In this document: one piece after another, positions 1 to 6,013 of the stretch
Numbering within the stretch: the first letter of the stretch is position 1
Layout of the letters: each line of letters opens with the position of its first letter
Assembly (NCBI GenBank): GCA_947311795.1
Contig: CAMZLX010000126.1
Span: 1 to 7,416, forward strand
Length of the DNA: 7,416 bases
DNA from: an uncultured Zetaproteobacteria bacterium
Lineage (GTDB): Bacteria > Pseudomonadota > Zetaproteobacteria > Mariprofundales > Mariprofundaceae
Direction: 5' to 3'
Notes under the pieces: model-generated
Seen by the model: the letters and a program-made list of their open reading frames with translations, nothing else
Database searches by the model: none
What the model was told of the DNA's origin: nothing
Made by a program: the position numbers and the translations under genes

Positions 1-36
1 GAACTTGAAGAGCTGTCAGAACTTGAACTATCGCCA
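1..36 (-). repeat. Start of an 18-bp Ser/Asp-coding tandem repeat
   Basis: The octamer gaacttga occurs at 1-8 and again at 19-26, a period of 18 nt or six codons, inside the Ser/Asp-rich part of the secreted protein. Only about two imperfect units are visible because the window ends here, so whether the array continues is unknown. Confidence 0.4.
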
Positions 37-164
37 TGGTGACCACCATGATCCCCTGCATACGCGGCAGGAACAAAGCTGTTGTGTGTTGTTGTCTGCG
101 ATACACCTAAGCCCACAAAAAGAGCCAAAGCAAATACCGAAGACAAAATAGATTTTATACCCAT
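1..164 (-). CDS. Secreted Gly/His- and Ser/Asp-rich protein, N-terminal part (runs off left edge)
   Basis: The reading frame starts at ATG 164-162 and is open to the window edge, giving 54 residues. It begins MGIK, followed by a hydrophobic stretch at about residues 5-22, which is a Sec signal peptide. A plausible signal peptidase I site is AYA|GD after residue 36. The region between the hydrophobic core and this site is rather long, so cleavage could lie earlier. The mature start is GDHGGHHGD (37-45), then Ser/Asp repeats (SSSSDSSSS). The start is supported by a good ribosome binding site 6 nt upstream and by a consensus-like promoter. Gly/His clusters can bind metals and Ser/Asp tracts are often flexible stalks or low-complexity surface regions, but neither role is shown here. 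The family is not recognised and the C-terminal part is unseen. The gene is read in the same direction as the pilin operon to its right but has its own promoter. Confidence 0.75.
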   Translation of the reverse strand, partial: MGIKSILSSVFALALFVGLGVSQTTTHNSFVPAAYAGDHGGHHGDSSSSDSSSS

Positions 165-170
165 AATAAA

Positions 171-176
171 TCTCCT
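171..176 (-). promoter_or_regulatory. Ribosome binding site of the secreted-protein gene
   Basis: On the minus strand this reads AGGAGA, preceded by AA, and lies 6 nt upstream of the ATG at 164. It fixes the start of the signal-peptide protein. Confidence 0.75.
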
Positions 177-202
177 TTAATTTTTTTATTAAATGACCGC
201 CT

Positions 203-232
203 ATGATAGAAGCAAATCACCAATACTGTCAA
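203..232 (-). promoter_or_regulatory. Sigma70-like promoter for the secreted-protein gene
   Basis: On the minus strand a perfect -35 box TTGACA (232-227) is followed after 18 nt by TATCAT (208-203), a good -10 box. Transcription would start near 195-197, giving a short 5' leader of about 30 nt that holds the ribosome binding site. A perfect TATAAT also lies just upstream (244-239), but it has no convincing -35 box. The gene is therefore probably transcribed independently of the pilin operon to its right. Confidence 0.65.
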
Positions 233-298
233 TGTGCAATTATACAGGCTCTAAAAAAATAGTATGTGCTCACCATCACAAAACATTTCCCCCACTTC

Positions 299-1081
299 TT
301 ACGGCTGAACTTTTATGGCAAAACCTTGTGGTTTAAGAACATAAAATAAGTGTTTTGCGAATACAATCCAGAAAAATGAAATAGATAACATTTCTAAGAA
401 CTCTTCCAGAACTTTGGCAAAGTGCCACACCGTATAACTTCTTGTTTCAAAAAAATCACGAATCAATGTATAGATATTCCAAGGATGTGTTTTATCCAGC
501 CCCTCTATGAAATCTAAGCCTACAGCAAATCCCATCGCTGCAAGGGCTGCAAACATCAAAATGCGAGAACCACTTGCACTTAACTCTTTCCATAAAAAGT
601 ATGACATGTATAAACCAATCACACCAAAAATAGGCACAAAAACCAGCTGCCAAGGATAACTGGGTGAAATACTCAAAAATGAACCCACAATACCATCATC
701 GCCTCGCTCAGCAATGACTTTAAATGCAGTACCTACCCGCTCATGAATTTGTGCACCATCATCAAATGCCATATATATGAAGAACAAGGCGGTCACCAAC
801 CAACCAATCGAAGGTCTACATAAGCGTTTACTAAAACCATACACCACCAAGGCTGTAAGCCCTGCAAAAAGTGTTTGCGTTGAGGCAAACCAAGTCGCCA
901 TACCGTCTTCACGGGCAATATTACACATCCTTCTTATCGCACCAATATCCGTAAACTTTCCGTAATTTATGAATGCATCCAAAAGCACGAGAAGCACTTC
1001 AACGACAACCGCGCTAATAAACAGTACTTGAACGACCTTCTTTTCAGGCACATTTACCATTATATTTGAATCATTTATCAT
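299..1081 (-). CDS. Six-helix membrane protein of unknown function, last gene of the minor-pilin operon
   Basis: This 260-residue protein is not one I can name. It has about six hydrophobic segments, near residues 16-38, 64-83, 93-106, 143-164, 173-189 and 229-249. Charged motifs sit at membrane edges: EDGMATW (58-64); FDDGAQIHER (106-115, with D107, D108, H113, E114); DFIEG (190-194); and H220 followed by KVLEEFLEM (223-231, with E226, E227, E230). Polar acidic and histidine residues repeated at helix ends suggest a metal- or proton-handling site or a membrane enzyme; this is inference. The start ATG overlaps the pilX-like stop in an ATGA, and I see no clear ribosome binding site, so translation probably depends on coupling. 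A later ATG at codon 8 has no better site. Its place in the operon suggests a job in pilus assembly or in the same envelope process, but it could be a passenger. Confidence 0.85.
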   Translation of the reverse strand: MINDSNIMVNVPEKKVVQVLFISAVVVEVLLVLLDAFINYGKFTDIGAIRRMCNIAREDGMATWFASTQTLFAGLTALVVYGFSKRLCRPSIGWLVTALFFIYMAFDDGAQIHERVGTAFKVIAERGDDGIVGSFLSISPSYPWQLVFVPIFGVIGLYMSYFLWKELSASGSRILMFAALAAMGFAVGLDFIEGLDKTHPWNIYTLIRDFFETRSYTVWHFAKVLEEFLEMLSISFFWIVFAKHLFYVLKPQGFAIKVQP

Positions 1082-2055
1082 TTTTTATACACAACCCTAA
1101 TGAGCTTTTGAGCTCTGCCACGAACATAGCCCAAAGCGTAAATGACCAAACCGTAATCTGCATCAGTTAACCATAAGCCCGTTGAAGAGCAAGCTATTGA
1201 AGTGTCCAAAGCCAGCGTTGGGTTGCAAGCTATAGTACCTGTATACACCCCGTTAGGATCATACGTAACAACGCCACCCGTAACAGTTAAAACAGGAGCG
1301 AAATAGTGATCCACGGGATCGATTTGCAAATCATCTTGACGACCCCCTCCCGTTAGCCAAACCAGCGCACCATTTTCGGGATAATCAACACCCATAACAT
1401 CGGTATGATGCGGCAATGCATTATTATAAGGTGGCAAGGAGGGTGTAATATTTCCTGACTCATCAATACTGAGCATAATATACCGTGGTAATTGCTTATG
1501 AACCTTATACAAACTATCTACATCCGACTTAGGAGTTCCAAATGTATATAATTGCCCAGATCGCAGCGAGAGCGCCCTTCTATTCAGAAGGTCATTGTCA
1601 TAATACATTAGCTGGCCAAACACATCTTTACCTAGCAAATATTGAACGTATGTACCATCAGGCTTCACAACCCTTTGATCACCACTGGGGTTCCCTCTAT
1701 TTGCTCTCCATTCTTTATAATCACCTGAGGCTACAGGGTTCACCAAGGTATCATCTGGATTCATTCCAACCCGAACTGAGCGAGCAGCAGGCTCATTAAA
1801 CGAAAATTCTCCAGTTAACTTCACTCTGGAAGGATAAACATAACTATCAAAATCAGCATCATTATACAACGCCCATGCCATATAATTAGCCGCTGTTTCT
1901 GCATAATAAAATGCTTGCGTCGAGCTCTCTGAAGCCATGCTACTTTTCTGTGAGCTCTCAACGCTCACAAACACAGCAGCGGTTAGCATCCCCATCAAAA
2001 GCAAGAGCACCAACGATGTTGCTAGAACAAATCCTCTTTCATTTTTGTGTGTCAT
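1078..2055 (-). CDS. pilX: PilX-like minor pilin (type IV pilus tip component)
   Basis: The 325-residue protein has a short leader MTHKNERG, a prepilin peptidase site after G8, then a hydrophobic helix (residues 9-30) of PilX N-terminal-domain type, followed by the typical AFYYAETAA stretch. The mature fifth residue is Thr, not the Glu of most pilins. This fits the PilX/GspK class, which is thought to sit at the pilus tip. The C-terminal part has a Cys pair spaced by 13 residues (in ACNPT and IACSS) that could form a disulfide. I chose ATG 2055 because AAGGAA lies 6 nt upstream and the ATG overlaps the pilW stop as ATGA. A TTG at 2073 would add six residues but overlap more. At 325 residues it is much longer than Pseudomonas PilX (about 195) and close to GspK in size. 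It is probably needed to start pilus assembly together with the neighbouring minor pilins. Confidence 0.82.
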   Translation of the reverse strand: MTHKNERGFVLATSLVLLLLMGMLTAAVFVSVESSQKSSMASESSTQAFYYAETAANYMAWALYNDADFDSYVYPSRVKLTGEFSFNEPAARSVRVGMNPDDTLVNPVASGDYKEWRANRGNPSGDQRVVKPDGTYVQYLLGKDVFGQLMYYDNDLLNRRALSLRSGQLYTFGTPKSDVDSLYKVHKQLPRYIMLSIDESGNITPSLPPYNNALPHHTDVMGVDYPENGALVWLTGGGRQDDLQIDPVDHYFAPVLTVTGGVVTYDPNGVYTGTIACNPTLALDTSIACSSTGLWLTDADYGLVIYALGYVRGRAQKLIRVVYKK

Positions 2056-2627
2056 TGCGTATTCCTTGGCCAAACTTTAAAAGATAAACTCAAATCACGT
2101 GTTTTATGCTCTTTATCCAGATACTGAGCTGTAAGTTTAATCGTACGTTCTTCATTTACCGATGTGTTGATTAGAGGGTCAATCGTAATCGCAGCATTCT
2201 TTTTCATACCGCGAATAAGTTCATCAGAGGTTAAATTGCCAGGTTTGTTCCAAAAAATATAGGGCGTTGGATGCGTTCCTGTACCATTTTTATTCTTCCT
2301 TTGAAAATAGCCATGTGCCGTTTTATTTATCTCTGTACAACTAGGGATAAGGTTATCATTTGAGGAAAGCGGCTGATACCGAATTAATGTGTTTGTGCTA
2401 TCCCAGCACACTGCCTTGGCACCGCGTAACTCGAACTGCATAATTTGCGAAGCTAAAAATAAATCATTCAGTACCTCAGACTTACTGTTCAAGACCTGAG
2501 CCGTACGTGTCTGCGCCACAAATAAGCCCATCATTCCTGCCAAAATAACCATTGCAATCACCATTGCAATCATCACTTCAATCAATGTGAAACCACGCTG
2601 AATTCCTACTGAAATACTCTTCATCAT
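2052..2627 (-). CDS. pilW: PilW-like minor pilin
   Basis: The 191-residue prepilin has a 12-residue leader ending in QRG, then the mature N-terminus FTLIEVMIAM with Glu at position 5 (E17). The hydrophobic helix runs to about residue 36, and a coiled segment follows (QTRTAQVLNSKSEVLNDLF), typical of the PilW/GspJ group. Cysteines in AVCWD and PSCTE may pair. It is processed by the prepilin peptidase PilD and would sit in the minor-pilin priming complex in the inner membrane and at the pilus tip. It is shorter than Pseudomonas PilW (about 270) and near GspJ in size. There are two adjacent ATGs, 2627 and 2624. AGGA at 2635-2632 lies 4 and 7 nt upstream of them, so the second may be the true start. 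The first forms an ATGA overlap with the pilV-like stop. Confidence 0.82.
   Translation of the reverse strand: MMKSISVGIQRGFTLIEVMIAMVIAMVILAGMMGLFVAQTRTAQVLNSKSEVLNDLFLASQIMQFELRGAKAVCWDSTNTLIRYQPLSSNDNLIPSCTEINKTAHGYFQRKNKNGTGTHPTPYIFWNKPGNLTSDELIRGMKKNAAITIDPLINTSVNEERTIKLTAQYLDKEHKTRDLSLSFKVWPRNTQ
2062..2067 (-). promoter_or_regulatory. Ribosome binding site deciding the pilX-like start
   Basis: AAGGAA on the minus strand lies inside the end of the pilW-like gene, 6 nt before ATG 2055. It favours this ATG over the upstream TTG at 2073, which would lie upstream of the site. Confidence 0.6.
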
Positions 2628-3154
2628 GGTTTCCTAGTAATATGGGTCAAAACCACATCGCGTACCACATTGGATTCAGTCCATGACACACGTACAACCC
2701 TAACTTTAACCCTAGGCGACCCTGAAACCGTGGGGTCAGTTAACAAATTGTTCATTTCTGGTGCCCCAACCCCTGGGTTACTGTGCAATAGATGTGAATT
2801 TGGAATGGGAGCAACAACATTCGACTCTTGAATCAAAATATCAAAAGGTATCGGAAAACCAGCGTTAGGAATGCAATCTTGCAACGTCACTCCTATAGCT
2901 AATGGCCCTGCAGCTACTCCTGCAATTTGACAATCTGGTGTGACAGCAGGCGTAAAATTACCTGTCGTTGTCATTACTTGCCAATTCTCTAAGATTTGTT
3001 CCGCAAAGTGTGTAGCAGCAACCCTTTCTTGCGCGCGACTTTCAGACTTAATCGCTGCCAAATAAAAGCTTCCTAACGCAAGCATGCCTACAGTAACGAT
3101 AAGCATAGTCACCAACCCCTCAATCAAACTAAAGCCTCTTTCTAAATGTCTCAT
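2624..3154 (-). CDS. pilV: PilV-like minor pilin
   Basis: The 176-residue prepilin has a very short leader MRHLERG, cleavage after G7, and the mature start FSLIEGLVTMLIV with Glu at position 5 (E12). The following segment, ESRAQERVAATHFAEQILE, is typical of the PilV/GspI group, where the helix is rich in Ala and Glu. Two cysteines (in PDCQI and QDCIP) could form a disulfide in the globular domain. It would join FimT, PilW and PilX in the minor-pilin tip complex. The start ATG overlaps the fimT-like stop as ATGA. Only a weak GGATG lies upstream, so translation is probably coupled. Six of nine Arg codons are AGA or AGG, unlike the rightward housekeeping genes. Confidence 0.82.
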   Translation of the reverse strand: MRHLERGFSLIEGLVTMLIVTVGMLALGSFYLAAIKSESRAQERVAATHFAEQILENWQVMTTTGNFTPAVTPDCQIAGVAAGPLAIGVTLQDCIPNAGFPIPFDILIQESNVVAPIPNSHLLHSNPGVGAPEMNNLLTDPTVSGSPRVKVRVVRVSWTESNVVRDVVLTHITRKP

Positions 3155-3672
3155 AAGCTACTGCATCCCACTGTTTCCCCAATATAAGCTCTACCAATTC
3201 GATTTAAGGTTATACACTTATAATAAGCTCCTATCTGCACTTTATACGTTCCATTTAATCCCAATCCATTGCTCTGGAACTTATATACAGGTTTATTCGT
3301 AACTATTGTCAAATTAGGCGAGTACTCTGACATATCAAGGGCCTTAGCTGCGCACTCCACACAACCTACAGTGTAAGCATCATAAGTAATCTGTGTTGTG
3401 GACGGTATACTCACTATGACAGTCCTACTTTGGGCAACAGCCATTGAGCGCGCCTGCTTAAGTTTATTATAAAGAACAACCGTTGCATTGTTAACGGCCG
3501 AATGACTTCTCCACTCATTAAATGATGGTACCGCTATCGTTGCTGTCACACCGAATATTGCTAGCACAATAAGCAACTCTAGAAGACTAAACCCTCGCAG
3601 AAGATGCTGCCGAGCTTGCTGAGCAGGTAACTTTTCGCTTAGGATTGGCGATATGCGCTGGTTCAAAATCAT
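3151..3672 (-). CDS. fimT: FimT/GspH-like minor pilin, first gene of the operon
   Basis: The 173-residue prepilin has a rather long 27-residue leader, then cleavage at LLRG|FSLLELLIVLAIFG with Glu at mature position 5. After the helix comes the GspH/FimT pattern (KLKQARSMAVAQS), and near the end IGRAYIGETVGC. FimT proteins of naturally competent species carry a C-terminal GRxR motif that binds DNA during uptake; here it reads GRAY. Cysteines occur in GCVECA, YKCIT and VGCSS. I chose ATG 3672, with AAGGGA 10 nt upstream. An upstream GTG at 3720 would add 16 residues but lacks a well-placed ribosome binding site. No usable ATG lies nearer the cleavage site. The 5' end overlaps the start of the divergent PBP1a gene by 20 bp, so the operon promoter must lie inside the PBP1a coding region. 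Confidence 0.8.
   Translation of the reverse strand: MILNQRISPILSEKLPAQQARQHLLRGFSLLELLIVLAIFGVTATIAVPSFNEWRSHSAVNNATVVLYNKLKQARSMAVAQSRTVIVSIPSTTQITYDAYTVGCVECAAKALDMSEYSPNLTIVTNKPVYKFQSNGLGLNGTYKVQIGAYYKCITLNRIGRAYIGETVGCSSL
3641..3644 (+). promoter_or_regulatory. Ribosome binding site of the PBP1a gene
   Basis: AGGA lies 8 nt upstream of ATG 3653. It supports this start, which is also required to keep the N-terminal membrane anchor. The site is inside the leader-coding part of the divergent fimT-like gene. Confidence 0.6.
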
Positions 3673-6004
3673 TCTGAAAATATCCCTTCCTTTAATATTG
3701 TTGGCAGTAATCTGCGTCACAGGTGTTGTCTATTACTTCTCCAAAGGCTTACCCCAACTCAACAGTCTGTCAACGTATCAACCACCTTTGGTTTCTCGCG
3801 TCTTCAACACCAAGGGTGAATTGATTGCTGAATATGCTGATGAACATCGCATCTTAACACCTATGTCTGAAATTCCTGACATGGTCAAAAACGCATTTCT
3901 TGCCGCTGAAGATGAGCATTTCTACGAACATCCAGGCATCAACCCTTGGCGTATTATAGCCGCCATGATTGCCAATCTCAAAGCAGGGCACACTGTCCAA
4001 GGTGCCTCTACTATTACTCAACAGGTTGCCAAAAATTTCTTGCTCACACGCGAAAAAAGTTATATTCGTAAGATTAAAGAAGCCATTCTTTCTTGGCGAA
4101 TTGAACAAAATTTCACCAAAGATGAAATTTTATATTTATATTTAAATCAAATCTTTCTTGGTCGCGGCTCGTATGGCGTAACCTCTGCAGCATGGCGCTA
4201 CTTTCACAAACACTTGGATGAACTCACGCTCGGTGAAGCTGCTATGCTTGCGGGTTTACCAAAAGCTCCAAGCTCATATGCTCCGCACGCGCACCATGAC
4301 CGCGCACTCAAACGCCGGAACACCATCTTAAACCAATTAAAAAACAGTGGACTTGCTCCAGCGAATGAAGTTGAAAAGGCTTTGCATGAACCCTTAATTG
4401 TTAAACCCCTTAATCTATCAAAATTATCAAACGCTTATGCTAGTTTAGTCCATAGTCAGTTAAGCAAAAGTTTTGGGATAAAAGCGTTAAGAAGACAAGG
4501 GCTAACTATTATTATCCCTTATAATGAAAAAATTGAATCTACTGCAATAAAAGCAGTCAGGAAGGGGGTACTCAACATTGAACGATTACAGCCCTACAGA
4601 GAGCCCAAACATCATAAACCACAAGATTGGGACAGCCTAATTCAGTCGTGGGCAAAGGACTCAAAGAAAAAATTATCGAGTGACATGCTGCGACCGGCTC
4701 TTGTTCAAAAAGTCGGCAAAGGTAGAAGTCTAATTGTCAATGATGGTACAAATATATGGGCTCTTTCTTCTCCTTCTTGGACTTGGGAAAAAAGAAGGGG
4801 GTACTGGAAAACAGGTGATGAAATTATGCTTCGTGGTGATGGTAACGGTGGTGTTGCAATCACGCAAAAACCAAGCATTCAGTCTGCACTATATTCTATT
4901 GATTTGCATAAGGGCACCGTGCTCGCACGCGTAGGTGGTTTTGACTATAAATTTGGTGATTTCGACCGTGTTAGCCAAGCCAAGCGTCAACCAGGCTCAT
5001 CCTTCAAGCCCTTTTTATACACAACCGCCATTGAAAAAGGTTTCACCCCATCCACCATTGTTGTGGATGCGCCCATCGTTTTTTCGGGCAACTCCACCGA
5101 CGACTTCTGGCGACCAGAAAACTATGGTAACCGCTTTGCAGGTCCCGTCACCTTGCGTAATGCTTTAGAACACTCACGTAATCTTGTTGCCATTCGCGTA
5201 CTTCAAGATATTGGTATCAACACCTTTTTGCGCCGCTTGCGTGATTATCCTTTTGAACAAAAATTTCCCAAACAACTGGCACTGGCTCTTGGTTTTGCCG
5301 AGGTTACACCTGAACACTTGGTGGAATCATATATGGTGATTGCCAGTGGTGGTTTGAAGTATAAGCCCGTGGCTGTGCAACAAGTTCAAGACCGAAATGG
5401 GCAAACCCTGCACCGCTCTGTAGCAGGAAATCGCTGCCAAGTCTGCCATGCTGACCCTGTATTTGCGGTCAATGAGTCCATGCGGCCTGCCGAAAGAATT
5501 TTAGACCCTGTCGATGCTTTTTTGGTGCAAAACATGATGACTGGCGTGGTTAAACGCGGTACAGCGCGCAAAGCAGTCGGTAAACACTTCAAACGCCCTG
5601 CCGCAGGCAAAACAGGTACAACCAACAAGCAAATTGATGCATGGTTTATGGGGTTTACCCCACAAGTGCTTACTGGCGTTTGGGTGGGTAAAGATAATCC
5701 TGCACCCATGGGCAGAAAAGCAACAGGTGGCGGTGCTGCCGCGCCTATCTGGCTTGAAACCATGCAAGAGATTCACAAAAACCGCGAAGTGGAAAACTTT
5801 CCCGTGCCTGAGCAAGGCATTGAGTGGGCATCCATTGATTATAAAACAGGGCTGCTGGCTGGTCCATCAACCCAATACCCATTCTTAGAGGCATTTAGGG
5901 AAGGCACGGCACCGACTAAAATAAGCCGTGATACCAATGCGCCAGAGCAACAAATCGAAACACCCTCAAATCAACCCGTTGATTTCTTCGACACCGAGCT
6001 TTAG
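3653..6004 (+). CDS. mrcA: Penicillin-binding protein 1A, bifunctional peptidoglycan glycosyltransferase/transpeptidase
   Basis: This complete class A PBP of 783 residues polymerises lipid II and cross-links peptidoglycan in the periplasm. It has a short cytoplasmic start, a membrane anchor at about 6-28, and then a GT51 glycosyltransferase domain at about 50-225. The GT51 domain holds the EDEHF motif (catalytic E86), QGASTITQQ (116-124), RKIKEAILSWRIE with E143, and LNQIFLGRGSYG. A linker/OB-like region at about 250-410 follows. The transpeptidase domain has SSFK (catalytic S449, K452), SRN (508-510) and KTGT (653-656). All active-site residues are present, so the protein should be functional. 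Two oddities stand out: the linker uses very different codons from both flanks, and CQVCH (595-599) gives a CxxC like the CPEC of E. coli PBP1A. The gene precedes ppnP by 9 nt. Confidence 0.96.
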   Translation: MRWFKIILKISLPLILLAVICVTGVVYYFSKGLPQLNSLSTYQPPLVSRVFNTKGELIAEYADEHRILTPMSEIPDMVKNAFLAAEDEHFYEHPGINPWRIIAAMIANLKAGHTVQGASTITQQVAKNFLLTREKSYIRKIKEAILSWRIEQNFTKDEILYLYLNQIFLGRGSYGVTSAAWRYFHKHLDELTLGEAAMLAGLPKAPSSYAPHAHHDRALKRRNTILNQLKNSGLAPANEVEKALHEPLIVKPLNLSKLSNAYASLVHSQLSKSFGIKALRRQGLTIIIPYNEKIESTAIKAVRKGVLNIERLQPYREPKHHKPQDWDSLIQSWAKDSKKKLSSDMLRPALVQKVGKGRSLIVNDGTNIWALSSPSWTWEKRRGYWKTGDEIMLRGDGNGGVAITQKPSIQSALYSIDLHKGTVLARVGGFDYKFGDFDRVSQAKRQPGSSFKPFLYTTAIEKGFTPSTIVVDAPIVFSGNSTDDFWRPENYGNRFAGPVTLRNALEHSRNLVAIRVLQDIGINTFLRRLRDYPFEQKFPKQLALALGFAEVTPEHLVESYMVIASGGLKYKPVAVQQVQDRNGQTLHRSVAGNRCQVCHADPVFAVNESMRPAERILDPVDAFLVQNMMTGVVKRGTARKAVGKHFKRPAAGKTGTTNKQIDAWFMGFTPQVLTGVWVGKDNPAPMGRKATGGGAAAPIWLETMQEIHKNREVENFPVPEQGIEWASIDYKTGLLAGPSTQYPFLEAFREGTAPTKISRDTNAPEQQIETPSNQPVDFFDTEL

Positions 6005-6008
6005 GAGG
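6003..6008 (+). promoter_or_regulatory. Strong ribosome binding site of ppnP
   Basis: A full AGGAGG overlaps the stop codon of the PBP1a gene and lies 5 nt before ATG 6014. Termination of PBP1a translation would therefore place ribosomes next to the ppnP start. Confidence 0.8.
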
Positions 6009-6013
6009 CTAAC

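Noticed and set aside
239..244. Perfect minus-strand TATAAT as a separate promoter
   Set aside because: No recognisable -35 box is found at 16-18 nt upstream and no exact extended -10 element. The TTGACA/TATCAT pair is better placed.
250..298. Possible terminator after the membrane-protein gene (minus-strand GTGAGCAC followed by a run of seven T, 259-253)
   Set aside because: The only stem is 3-4 bp, so it does not form a convincing intrinsic terminator. The T run alone is not enough.
1576..1591. Perfect 6-bp inverted repeat CCTTCT-ATTC-AGAAGG
   Set aside because: It lies in the middle of the pilX-like coding region without a T run and is short enough to arise by chance.
1542..1799. Plus-strand open frame inside the pilX-like gene
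   Set aside because: It has no ribosome binding site or recognisable domain, and the minus-strand pilin frame is far better supported.
3673..3725. Candidate minus-strand promoter for the pilin operon (GTGACG, 17 nt, TATTAA)
   Set aside because: Both boxes match the sigma70 consensus at only four of six positions, and the -10 box lies very close to the putative ribosome binding site.
5432..5449. PBP1a as a cytochrome c-type fusion
   Set aside because: A single CxxCH within an otherwise standard PBP1a, where relatives have CxxC, does not show a cytochrome domain.
5386..5815. Overlapping antisense frames within the PBP1a transpeptidase region
   Set aside because: They lie opposite conserved KTG-region coding sequence, lack ribosome binding sites and look like shadows of the real gene.
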